Of a stretch of 64,000 bases of DNA, positions 22,243-32,740 are shown one piece after another. The translations under genes and the position numbers were made by a program. Origin of the DNA: Microstegium vimineum (taxonomy: Eukaryota > Streptophyta > Magnoliopsida > Poales > Poaceae); contig CM039135.1 of assembly GCA_022036555.1 (NCBI GenBank), positions 41,849,702-41,913,701 on the forward strand, in the 5' to 3' direction. Position 1 is the first letter of the stretch. Each line of letters starts with the position of its first letter. The notes under the pieces are model-generated. The model worked only from the letters and a program-made list of their open reading frames with translations, was not told the origin of the DNA and searched no databases.

Positions 22243-24508
22243 CTCTCTCTATCCCAAATTGTAAGTCATTTCAAAAATCTTTGAGAGTCAAAGTTTATAA
22301 AGTTTGGCTAAATTTATATAATATGATAATAACATATTTGATATCAACTAAGTATCATTAAATTCTTTATTAGTTGTATTTTCATACTATACTTATTTGA
22401 TATCATAAATCTTTATGTCTCTCTATAATCTTTGGTCAAACTTAAACTACTTTGACTCTCCAAGATTCTTGGAATGCGAACACATGGTTGAGATGTGCTC
22501 ATGTTGTTTAGTTGTGTGATGAGTGATTGGTCAACATTTGGGTGTTTCAGTTTGAGCGGTTTACACTAACTCTTTGCGAAAGCAAATGTGTGCCTGTCTA
22601 TCGGCTTGTGGTGTGCAGATGCTAGGTTCGGAGACAGTGGTCAATGACGTGGTGAAGGTCGAGTAGAGGCTTGCCGCGCCAATGGACTGGGAGCGGTGAA
22701 GAACGGAAGCGAGGCTCGGACCGACGGACCGAGGCGCCGGTGGACTAGCTGTGGTGGCTAGTACATGGCACCGGCAAGTGCGAGAAGAAACAGAGGTAGA
22801 CCGAGTTGACCGAGTCAAGACGGCGGACGAGCGGGTCAAGCGGGAGGCTCAGTGGCTCACGGGACTCGGAGTTCGACCGAGCGAGGACAAGGTGGCTCGA
22901 GTCGAGCGGTTTGGTGGTTTGGCCGCAAAACCACCGGTGGACGGTTTCCGAGTTTGGGCCTCAAAACTCGGGGTTCGGTAGTTGAGCCGAAAGCTACCGA
23001 TGGCGGATTTCACGGGTTTGGGTCTCAAAACTCGGGCGGAGCTTCCGAGGAAGCGGGGGCAGCACGTGGCGGAATCCTGGAGGTTGCGTCGAGGCGACAG
23101 CAACTCCAGACAGGAAGCGGGGATGTCCATTCAAACTGCGAGCGAAAATATCTCCGACTTGGATTACAGTGTCTCAGGACTAGGTAATTCGGTCATGTAT
23201 CTAGGGACGATTTGGAAATTTCCAAAGCGTCGTTAAGTAGTGGATGAAGGGTGCTTACCCCTTCACCTCTTCCACCTCTCTCATCATCCCCCTCTCACTC
23301 TCTCTAGTCTCTCTCTAGTTCTTGCTTGTAGAGGTCCATGAGTTGATTTTTCGGTCGATTCATGTAACACATGTAAACGCTTTTGTTCAGGAATCGGAGG
23401 CCTTACCCTCCGTAAGCCATGGTGGCTTCGATTTCGTGATTGTGTCTCTGATTGCTTGTGTTCTTCGCGTTTTGGTTTTTGCTCCTCTTGACTCCTCTTT
23501 GTTCATGAGATGAGATCTTTCGTTTGAGGGTGTTACTTGCGATTTCGTTTGAACCAAGTTGTGCGGGAAGTCAAGGAGATCATTTGCACCAAAGGGTTTG
23601 TCCCCAAACATCTTGAGCTCATAGATCGGGCAATTTCTTCCTCGAGTTCTTGTTCTTGAGTTATTTTCCCGAAATCTTTTTGTTCCCGTTTATTCACACC
23701 AAATTGAGCAATGATTTCTTCGGGATAGCTCATCCATAGTCTTGGGATCATGCCCACAAAGTTTGGTGGCTAGTGGTGAAGATTTGGAAGTGATTTGGGA
23801 AGATTTGAGGGAGAGACGATTCAAAATCGCCCCTAAATCGCCTCTGTCCCGTGATCCTCGGACTGTCCGGGCATCGGGGGCGAGACAGAGAGTTTTTCGG
23901 TTTAGACTCGGGGTTCCCGGACTGTCCGGGCTCATTCCCGGACTGTCCGGCGTGTAAACCCGCCGAGAAACACTGTTTCTAGACTTCTTGTTTGAGCGTT
24001 TTTGGGCATAACGGCGGACTGTCCGCATGTCAATTTTCAGCAAGGGCAGACAGTCCGCGGTTCTCTCCCAGACAGACCGCGAAAGCTGCAGAATTGTTTT
24101 GCTCGTATCTCTCTCGCCCGGACTCCGAATCAAGTTTCGTTTGTTGCGTTGGATTCGTATACATGTAAGGAACATGATTAGGTAGTTTTGAGACCAGTTC
24201 TCATATATATTTTTGGGTGTGCTCTTGCCTCTCTCGGTGTATCGGTTTCGAGTTCGTGACTTCGATCGTTCTTCGTCTTCTCCGACCGCTCCGCTGCACC
24301 TTTAGGGGTCTTCCTTTTGTTCCCGTTTATTCACACCTACTTGTTAGGTCATGTGTGAGTCGTTTCTTCCGAGGTCAAGTTTTGGGCGTGATTTTGGGAC
24401 AAGGGTTAAGTGTGAGAAGAAATTTGATTCGGCTCCCATTCAAACCCCCCTCTGATCGCCGTTCTTGGTCCTTCATGGAATGACTTACACAATTTGGAAT
24501 GGAGGGAG
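22243..24508. mobile_element. Stowaway MITE split by a solo LTR
   Basis: The left end CTCTCTCTATCCCAAATTGT (22243) and the right end, whose complement starts CTCCCTCCATTCCAAATTGT (24508), are flanked by TA at 22241-22242 and 24509-24510. Removing the LTR and one TGGAA copy rejoins the right arm into a good inverted match of the left arm. The MITE alone is about 260 bp. Confidence 0.85.
22475..24475 (+). mobile_element. solo LTR (2001 bp) with 5-bp target duplication
   Basis: Starts TGCGAACACATGG, ends TTGGTCCTTCA, and is flanked by TGGAA (22470-22474 and 24476-24480). TG...CA ends and a 5-bp duplication are the hallmarks of an LTR retrotransposon. No second LTR, primer site or pol follows, so it is the product of LTR-LTR recombination. 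It contains GGACTGTCCG motifs in direct and inverted copies (about 23855-24060) and a 21-bp repeat at 23678 and 24318. The family (Gypsy or Copia) cannot be set from the LTR alone. Confidence 0.85.
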
Positions 24509-24679
24509 TAGAAGAACTCTACCCCACTAGAAAAACTTTTAGATTTTGGTTGTGCATGTCAAGTCGAACACTTATATCCAGGTCAGCTTTCTTGAAGAAA
24601 TTAACCAGCTGGAGACCCATTCATATTTGCATAATTTGGCTGGCTAGAGATAGCACCGGCGGAGAGTGCAGGCGAACCG

Positions 24680-25260
24680 CGGGTTGAAGATGTTTATACT
24701 GCACAGGGTACCGATCATATGATGTAATGTGGTAGGTTATAATAAAACGGTAAAGATAATGGCGGTTGGTGATCGGACGGCGTCATCTCAGACTCTTATC
24801 AGCAAATTGCCAAACTGACCATGCATATCAAATTATCAATGCACTCATACAGGCAGAATAATATATCATCTGTGTGTGCAGTGTAAGCATGCATTTCAGC
24901 ATTTGCGTATGCTCTCTGCGCCGCTCTCCAGAACAGAAAAAGCCCGATCAAACCAACTGCCTACCATGCACTCAAATACTACGATGGCGCGCGTTGTCTG
25001 CTGTCTGAACTCTCACGCACGCAACACTCAGCCTGTATATATGTTTTTATTAATTAAATGATGACAGTGACACATTGCGCTCATGATGATACGATACTGA
25101 TACGCTAGCTAGTGATACTGATACCTAAGCTAGTTATAGTAGGAGTAGCTGGTCACCTGTACTGAGATACTGATCACGATCACCATATACTTGTTTTTTT
25201 TTCTACATGGCCTCCTCTTGCTGCTCCTCTCGACCCTCATCTCATCATCCCCCTTGTATC
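24680..25260 (+). repeat. duplicated MATE upstream region, distal copy
   Basis: In order it shares with 25985-26900 the words GGTTATAATAAAACGG / GGTTATAAATAAAACGG, GGTGATCGGACGGCGTC / GGTGGTCAGACGTCGCC, TGCCAAACTG, CCATGCATATC, GTAAGCATGCAT, AAAGCCCGATCAA, TGAACTCT and GTAGCTGGT. Diverged, colinear and non-coding. Confidence 0.75.
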
Positions 25261-25289
25261 TTGGTGGTTTAGAGTGAGCGAGTGAGAGG

Positions 25290-25292
<3 letters not shown>

Positions 25293-25353
<61 letters not shown>
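25293..25353. repeat. (GA)n microsatellite
   Basis: About 30 uninterrupted GA units. Confidence 0.98.
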
Positions 25354-25357
<4 letters not shown>

Positions 25358-25627
25358 AATGTGGGAGTGACAGTGTGAGTGGTTTACTGGTTTCCAGCTC
25401 GGAGGGCAGGTGGACTGACAAGTGGGTCAAAAGAAAAGAGCCCAGAGCCGGACAGCTCAATTATGTGCTGACCGTGTTTTGTTGGACCGTCTGCCTGTTG
25501 TGATCTACGAATGATATTGGTAGGCAATTGCGAGCCCAACAACCATGCCTCAAAAACAATCGTTACTGATAAAAAACCCATCAACAGTAGTTTCTAGACT
25601 ATAATACTAGTATTTTCTTTCTTGAGA

Positions 25628-25629
25628 GA

Positions 25630-25671
<42 letters not shown>

Positions 25672-25720
25672 AATACTAATAATAATACTACTACTAATAA
25701 TAATAAATAAATGAATGAAA
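25628..25720. repeat. (AAT)n microsatellite, imperfect 3' half
   Basis: About 13 perfect AAT units followed by AAT/ACT mixtures. Confidence 0.95.
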
Positions 25721-26497
25721 ATGAAAATAATGAAAAGAATTTAGCAGCGAATTTTCTATGGGTGCACGAGTATCGTGTGCTGATTTAATTAACAACTGCT
25801 AATTAAGTCCACCAACTTTTGCAGCTTTTCATCGATCTGATGTTCAAATAGCGGCCGGCCGGAAGAAATAACGACGACATTGTTCTAACACAGCAAATAA
25901 AGTACAATTTTTCTTGCTAGAGACAGTGACGATCGACGACGGAGAGTGATGAATGGAGGAACGAACCCTTGGCGCGCGTGGAACGACGTTTACTGCGCAC
26001 AGTGTATACGATGCACTGATGTCTGATGGTACGTATTGTTAGGTTATAAATAAAACGGGAAAGACGATATAATCGCGCGCTTGGTGGTCAGACGTCGCCG
26101 TCATTTCGGACTCGGACTCCGAGAGCGATGCACATGCAAAATGCCAAACTGCCCATGCATATCCACTGCATTTATTTATATATATAAGAGTGTAGTAGAT
26201 ACAAGAAATGAATAATAATGTTCAGTGTGTATGTAAGCATGCATACTGGCTACGCCCATATTCATTCAGAACAATTAAAGCCCGATCAACCAACAGCTAG
26301 CTAGCCTAGCATAGCAAATAGCATTGCAAGCAATGGGTGATCATGCATGCTCGGCGTTTTCTGTTCTGTGAACTCTGACGCTCCATGCATGCAATAAACG
26401 CTCAGCGAGTTACTATAATCTTATAAATTAGCATACTAATTATCGTAACTCAAACTGACTACAGAACAAATTATTCTAGTCTTGTAGAATAGTATTT

Positions 26498-26520
26498 TAT
26501 ATATATATATATATATATAT
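26498..26520. repeat. (AT)n microsatellite
   Basis: Pure AT alternation. Confidence 0.9.
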
Positions 26521-26875
26521 CTAAAGTTTTCTTAATTTAAAATTTTAACTAAATTTCTAGAAAATATCTTAATATTTATATATCAAATTAGTATCATTAA
26601 ATTTATTATAGAATATATTTGTACAGGGTGCTTATTTTATGACATAGATTTTGTTTTTTGTATAAAGTTAATTAGTTAAAGTTAAATAAATTTTTAAAAA
26701 TTAATTTATTCAATAATAGAGAAAAAATATTTTAAATGCCCCATCACGCTCGTGGGATTCGATACTGAACTCAGATATTGATACATAGGTATGGTATAAT
26801 AAGGCGTAGCTGGTTACCTGCAATAGAGTCCGGGTCCCACTCGATAAGACGACCCAGCGTCCCAGCTGACTCAGC

Positions 26876-26888
26876 TGCCTATTTATGC
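26876..26888 (+). promoter_or_regulatory. probable TATA box of the MATE gene
   Basis: CTATTTATGCC about 170 nt before the ATG, preceded by AT-rich and followed by CT-rich leader sequence. Inference from position and composition. Confidence 0.45.
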
Positions 26889-27056
26889 CACCTCCTCTCC
26901 TCCTTGCTTCCGTCACTCATCGAGGTTTCTACTTTCTAGTAGAGAGCACAGCTAGCACACAGCGTGAGCCATCGTCAGAGCTCGTGAGTCGTGAGAGAGA
27001 CCGACCGATTTGATTTCACTTTCACACCGGAGGTAGATCTAGCTAGGCCGGCCGGG

Positions 27057-30000
27057 ATGATGGCGGTGACGAGCGGCGGCGAAGGAGAAGCAGACGAGCT
27101 TCTGAAGGAGGCGCTGTTGGCTGCCGGCAACGGCAACGGCAGCGACGGCGAGGAAGACCTGGAGGAGATCCGGAGCGTGGAGTCGTTCCTGCGGCACGCG
27201 GCGGAGGAGAACCGGAAGCTCTGGTACCTTGCGGGCCCCGCCATCATCACCTCCATCACGCAGTACTCGCTGGGCGCCATCACCCAGGTGTTCGCTGGCC
27301 ACCTCACCACGCTCGAGCTCGACGCCATCTCCACCGAGAACAACGTCATCGCCGGCCTCGCCTTCGGCATCATGGTCTGTATACTAATCTCGATCCATTC
27401 TCGATGCTAGCTAGAGTGTGTTAGGTTTAGTCTCACATCGGTAATTAATGGTGGGGGAGCTCAACATATAAGGTGGGGGCAGCCCTCACCTATCAGACTA
27501 GTCTTTTGGGTTGAGTTAGGCATAAGGCCTGGATATGTTGTGGGCTCCGGTGGACCTGGGCCCGAGGGGTGCCGGCTCGTGGGTATAGGTCACATGGTGA
27601 CGGGGGAGCCCGTTAACGCTTGGAGGTCACACGGGTTGTATGATGAGCGTTGGACTCCGGGGCCTGAAAAACGTCATGGTGTAGTGTGATGGAAGAGGGG
27701 AGATTGTTGGGTTTAGTCCTACATCGGTAATTGATGGTGGGGAGCGCAAAGCGCAACATATAAGGCGGGGGCAGCCCTCACCTATCAGGCTAGTCTTTTG
27801 GGTTGAGTTACGTCTAAGGCCTGATATGTTGTGGGCTCCAATGGACTTGGGTCCGAGGGGCGCTGGCTCGTGGGTATAGCGAGCTGGGCCGAATTCCCGA
27901 GCGGTAATTGATGGTGGGGAGCGCAAAGCGCAACATATAAGGCGGGGGCAGCCCTCACCTATCAGGCTAGTCTTTTGGGTTGAGTTACGTCTAAGGCCTG
28001 ATATGTTGTGGGCTCCAATGGACTTGGGTCCGAGGGGCGCTGGCTCGTGGGTATAGCGAGCTGGGCCGAATTCCCGAGGGGCGCTGGCTCGTGGGTATAT
28101 CGAGCTGAGCCGAATTTCGCTGCGCACTCTAACAAGTGGTATCAGAGCCGATGGTCGGAAAACCTAGAAAATCTCAGGGGTCACATGTGACGGGGGAGCC
28201 CGTTAACGCTTGGAGGTCACATGGGTTGTGTGATGAGCGTTGGACTCGGGGCCTGGATAACGTCTTCGGAGATCACATGGTGTAGTGTGATGGAAGAGTT
28301 GGGTTCGATGTGTGACGGGGAAGATTGTTGGGTTTAGTCCCACATCGATAATTGATGGTAGGGAGCGCAAAGCGCAACATATAAGGCGGTGGCAACCCTC
28401 ACCTATCAGGCTAGTCTTTTGGGTTGAGTTACGCCCAAGGCTTGATATGTTGTGAGCTCCGGTGGACCTGGACCCGAGGGGCGCTGGCTCGTGGGGTGAG
28501 TGTACAGTACTTACGTCGATCCATGGACGCCTGGCACGATTGTCGGTGTGCCACACACATCAGATGCCGTCAAAAATACTCCACTACTAGTAATTGGTTA
28601 AAGTCAAGTAGTCAACGAAATAAGATCAGTAAACTAGAGCTTTAGCAGTTTAGCCACAACCACACATTTGTTTTTCATATCACTAAATTTCATCTTATCC
28701 GGATGGCTGATAAGGCGACTGATGTTATTTTTTATTGTTCTATTGTGAGATAAAAATATTATATCATGTCAGCTGATAATTCAGGTTGATAAGCTAAACG
28801 AATATGATATGCTATTTGATTTTCTCCTCTATAAAAAAAATCACAGTATTTCTTTTTACTGGAGAAGTAATTATGAAGTCAACGAAACAAGATCATTACT
28901 AACCTAGAACAGGGCAGCCGGGCAGGCACACAACTTACATCGATCATTACTTAGTATTTTTTTTAGCGGTTCGATCGTTTTACGGCTGATAAATTGATTT
29001 TGCTTTTTTGTGATAAGAGAAAAATATTTTACTATAGTTGTTTGTGATAGAGAAAAAAAAACTCCGATCAATCAATGAAATTTACAATGATGAAATTTTG
29101 TCATTAGATTTTTCTTCTATGCAAATCTACTGATCGAGGAGCTAGCATCACAGTCACAGGGACGTTCCACGCCCCGTTACGCGTGGTACAATAAATTTAT
29201 ACCCCTAGTGTTAAAATCACCTCAAACTAGAATTTTATGTGTGTTTCACGTTTCGTGATTCACATTCCTTGATCCATCGATCCCAAAACGTTTGTGAGTG
29301 TGGCTAGCATGCATGGCTGCTGCGCGTGTTTTTTTTTTTGACAAAATTGCGCGTGCTTGTGTTGGTTGACGCAGCTGGGGATGGGAGCGCGCTGGAGACG
29401 TTGTGCGGGCAGGCGTACGGCGCGAAGCAACTCCACATGCTGGGCGTCTACATGCAGCGGTCGCTCATCATCCTCAACGCCATGGCCGTGATGATGCTCC
29501 CGCTCTACCTCTTCGCCGCCCCGATCCTGCGCTTCTTCCACCAGGACGCCGAGATCGCCGATCTGGCGGGCCGCCTCGCGCTCTACATGATCCCGCAACT
29601 CTTCGCCTACGCCTTCAACTTCCCCATCCAGAAGTTCCTGCAGGCCCAGAGCAAGGTGATGGCCATGGCCGTCGTGTCGGTGCTGGTGCTGGTGCTACAC
29701 GTCGGGATCAGCTGGGTCCTCGTCGGCCCATGCGGATGGGGGTTGTCGGCCTCGCCGTCGCGCTCAACGTGTCCTGGTGGCTCGTCGTGCTGGGCCAGCT
29801 CGCTTACATCCTCATGGGCTACTGCCCCGGCGCCTGGAATGGATTCGACTGGCTCGCCTTCTCCGACCTCTTCGGCTTCGCTCGCCTCTCCCTCGGTTCC
29901 GCCGTCATGCTCTGGTGCGTGCGTCTCGTACTACTAGAATAGTTTCATGTTTCTTTTTTTTTCTTTTTTATTAAAAAAGGTGATCTTGCTCAGTATCGGA

Positions 30001-31187
30001 ACAGGGGCAGGGGCCATGGCCTCCTATATGGCCAAAAAAAATGAAGAACACATGTAATTTCTAAGCTACAAATACATGCAAATTAAGGTTCAAATGAAAA
30101 AATAAGTTTCTTTTATTTATTTTTACCAAGAAGTTCACTTCTTTGTATTACATTAAAAAAAACTATGATTATATACATATTTATATTACATATAAACATA
30201 TATTTTTAGTAGTCATTGTATTTTGTCTAATTGTACTAGCCTCTCATTTCTTATTTTTCTGGTTCCGTCTCTGATCTTTGACTGCTGACACACGTTTCTT
30301 CCTTCTCACGAATGTAGCCTGGAGTTCTGGTTCTATATGTTCCTGATCGTCATCGTCGGCAACCTGGAGAACGCTCAGGTCGCCGTTGCCGCAGTCTCCA
30401 TCTGGTGAGTAGTGATCACGTGTTTCAGATGAAATGGTTGCTCTGCACTGCACTTCTAACGCTTGCTCGGTCGCCGTGTTGCTTCTGCACTGCATACGAA
30501 TCACAGCACGAACTTGTTCGGGTGGCAGATCATGGTGTTCTTCGGATTCAACGCGGCCATCAGGTAATCATCGATCGCACTACTTGGCATCGACGACGTA
30601 GGCTCAATAAGCAGGGACACCAATGAATCGACCGATCGATCTCACATTCTCATGGTGGTGCCCACCCGCAGCGTTCGCGTGTCGAACGAGCTTGGCGCCG
30701 GGCGTCCCCGCGCGGCCAAGTTCGCGATCCTGGTTGTGCTCATATCGTCGGTGATCATCGGCTGGCCTTCTTCGTCCTCGTCCTGGCGTTCCGCGACGTC
30801 TACGGCGCGCCGTTCACGGACAGCCCCGAGGTGGTGCGTTCCGTGGCCAGCCTCGGCGTCGTCTTCGCCTTCTCGCTGCTGCTCAACAGCGTGCAGCCGG
30901 TGCTGTCGGGCGTCGCCGTCGGCGCCGGCTGGCAGTGGCTGGTGGCGTACATCAACCTCGGCTGCTACTACCTCGTCGGCATCCCCGTCGGGTACATCAT
31001 CGCCTTCCCGCTGCGCGGCGGCGTGCAGGGGATGTGGGGCGGCATGCTCACCGGCGTCGGCCTGCAGACGATCATCCTGGTCGCCATCACGCTGCGCACC
31101 AACTGGAACAAGGAGGCGAGCGAGGCCAGCTCCAGGATACAGAAATGGGGCGGATCGTCGGCGGCGGCCAAGGTTTCTCATGAGTGA
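27057..31187 (+). CDS. MATE efflux transporter (DETOXIFICATION family), frame broken in three places
   Basis: Five exons: 27057-27374, 29375-29914, 30318-30404, 30507-30563, 30672-31187. MATE proteins move organic cations, flavonoids or toxins across plasma membrane or tonoplast by H+ antiport, with 12 membrane helices. Seen here: an acidic N-terminus, WYLAGPAIITSITQYSLGA (helix 1), SALETLCGQAYGA (MATE signature), VSNELGAGRPRAAK (second-half signature), a hydrophobic C-terminal half and the end KVSHE. Splice phases agree only if one base is added near 29385 (run GGG), 29735 (GG) and 30762 (single C). With these the protein would be about 506 aa, the usual family length. The start is the ATG at 27057, with 27060 as alternative. 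Intron 1 (2.0 kb) carries TRIM repeats. The sequence suits the plant DTX27-35 group; substrate unknown. Pseudogene or base-call error cannot be separated by eye. Confidence 0.88.
27419..28495 (+). mobile_element. TRIM array in MATE intron 1 (three LTRs, two internal segments)
   Basis: LTR units starting TGTTGGGTTTAGTC or TGTTAGGTTTAGTC begin at 27419 (truncated near 27587), 27705 (to 28134) and 28326 (truncated near 28495). After the middle LTR a tRNA-Met primer site, TGGTATCAGAGCC, lies at 28137-28149. Related internal segments (27588-27704 and 28135-28325) share GACGGGGGAGCCCGTTAACG. Each LTR carries AACATATAAGG, a likely TATA box. No coding sequence. All units lie in the same orientation as the gene. 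Confidence 0.8.
27726..28079 (+). repeat. 177-bp tandem duplication inside the middle TRIM LTR
   Basis: GGTAATTGATGGTGGGGAGC begins at 27726 and again at 27903. The two copies are almost identical to CGAATTCCCGAG, so the event is recent. Confidence 0.9.
28500..29374. other. rest of MATE intron 1: MITE-like pieces
   Basis: 28690-28800 and 28965-29060 contain GGCTGATAAG / CAGCTGATAA and GGCTGATAAATTGATTTT words of the same short MITE family as 20480-20599. The acceptor is GTTGACGCAG at 29374. Confidence 0.45.
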
Positions 31188-31948
31188 TCGATGATGGAAA
31201 GACGCGCGCCACGTATACATCACGCTTCACGGAGAATACAGTGCAGTCGTGCAGATGCCATGCGAGCAAGAATGGCATTGGCATGCATGGTGAGGTGCTG
31301 CAGCAGTAACAATGCAAGCTTGATTGTTGGTGCTCCAGTTCAGTCACCTACTGACCTGCTTGTTTTTGTAGCTCGTGCAAGTTGTGTGTTTGTGCTTTTT
31401 AATTGGCTGGAGACACAGTTACTATTATACTTGCATTAAGGCAACTCCAGGAGTTTCTATAAAATTTCAATCTGTATGTCTCAACTTAGACAATTATTTA
31501 ATGAATACAGTACCTTTTTATATCTCTCTTTTGTCTTCCATGACTCTTTAATTTTTATTCTCTATACTATGATAGTTTATCATTATTTTTCTTCTGTAAA
31601 AAAAATCATGAGAATGCTACTTACTCTATTTGGTACAACTCAGCTTCATTAGTGAATTAGTTTTTTAACTTTAGTTTCATAAATAAAGCAACTTAACTTG
31701 TAAAGCTAAAGGTCTTTTTAAAAAAGTTTGGTCCAACAACTTTTACGGAAGAAAAAAGAGAGAAACCTGGGAAAAACTAGTATTTTTAGCCTTACCTCAG
31801 TTCTTGTGCTGTGAGATGAGCTAAAAAAATAGCTTTTAGGGTGAAGTTGTTTTATCCAGAGCTGTTTGGCAAGAGAAGTTAAAAACAACATTGTAAAACT
31901 GATGTAAAAGCTCTACCAAACACCCTTTAGAGAGCCTTGTAGCTTCCA
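31188..31948. other. MATE 3' region and MITE-like sequence
   Basis: A 3' leader follows the stop. 31690-31935 has words such as GTTTGGCAAG and CCAAACACCC that are typical of grass MITE ends, without a clean boundary. Confidence 0.35.
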
Positions 31949-32067
31949 CCCTACACCGTAAACTCCCACACTCCTTCCTTCCTCTCCCTATATCTACCAT
32001 CTTCGCGACACTAGAATTCCTTAGATTCAGTGTGGCTGACGCAGAACTTGTGCTACATTTGAAGAAG
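31949..32067 (+). pseudogene. decayed copy of the RPN3 exon 1/intron 1/exon 2 junction
   Basis: Matches 32831-32968 over CCTACACCGTAAACTCCC, ATCTACCATCT, CGCGAC, GAATTCCTTAGATTC and GTGTGGCTGA. It keeps the splice donor context, then diverges in exon 2. Too short to encode anything. Confidence 0.8.
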
Positions 32068-32446
32068 TTCGGTTGTGTTCAGACCCGTCCCTGGGGCAGG
32101 GTGGGAGGGACCGTCGGCCCAGGTCCATGCCACGGATGGGCCCCTATATACCTAACAAAAAAAATCAAAACGTCTTAGATTTTGTAATGAAGAGATTACT
32201 ATTGTAATAGATAATTTAATTGACACTTAATTTTGCATCTAAATTGTCTAACTTTATAACTATTAAATAATTACCCCTCAAATCTGCATTTTTTGATACT
32301 ACATAAAAATCTACATTACCAATTTTCCAAAAAGAAAAATATATATACATCACCAAGAACCGCAGCTATACTATACTATACACGAAGAAAAAAAAAATTA
32401 AATAACCACACAAAAGGCCACTACGCTTAATTGGAGATGATAGTAA

Positions 32447-32545
32447 GCCCACGGACCACGGGCTGAAACGCATCCGGCCTGGCTATTCAGCCATCCTAAT
32501 TCTCAAGCCCAACAATGATGAATAGCAGGCAGCCCACCCGTGGGC
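32447..32545 (+). promoter_or_regulatory. RPN3 promoter with four TGGGC/GCCCA motifs
   Basis: GCCCA at 32447-32451, 32507-32511 and 32532-32536, and TGGGC at 32541-32545; the last two form the inverted pair AGCCCACCCGTGGGCT. TGGGC is the core of the proteasome-related cis element bound by NAC53/NAC78-type factors in Arabidopsis and also part of site II elements. Function here is inferred. Confidence 0.5.
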
Positions 32546-32740
32546 TACGAAACGCGGTCTTCTGGGTTTCCGATTCCAAGTGGAGTGGGGACACAACACA
32601 ACAAAGCGGTGACCCAACCCAGAAGGAAGCGTCCTTCTTGAGCCGGAAGCAAAAGGCTCCATATTCCTCTTCTCACCGATCCGTCCTCTCCTACTCCAGC
32701 TGTTCCGCTCCTCGCCGACCCAGCCGCCGTCGCCGCCACG

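Larger units (their letters stand above)
25985..26900 (+). repeat. duplicated MATE upstream region, proximal copy (carries the promoter)
   Basis: Second copy of 24680-25260. It continues into the MATE promoter and leader. Confidence 0.75.

Noticed and set aside
25282..25503. Open frame full of Arg-Glu repeats across the (GA)n tract
   Set aside because: Produced by the dinucleotide repeat; no domain, no splice structure.
27627..28127. 166-codon minus-strand frame with an internal repeat
   Set aside because: Antisense of the TRIM LTR; the peptide repeat is the 177-bp DNA duplication.
30642..31223. Long minus-strand frame of 193 codons
   Set aside because: Shadow of the GC-rich last MATE exon.
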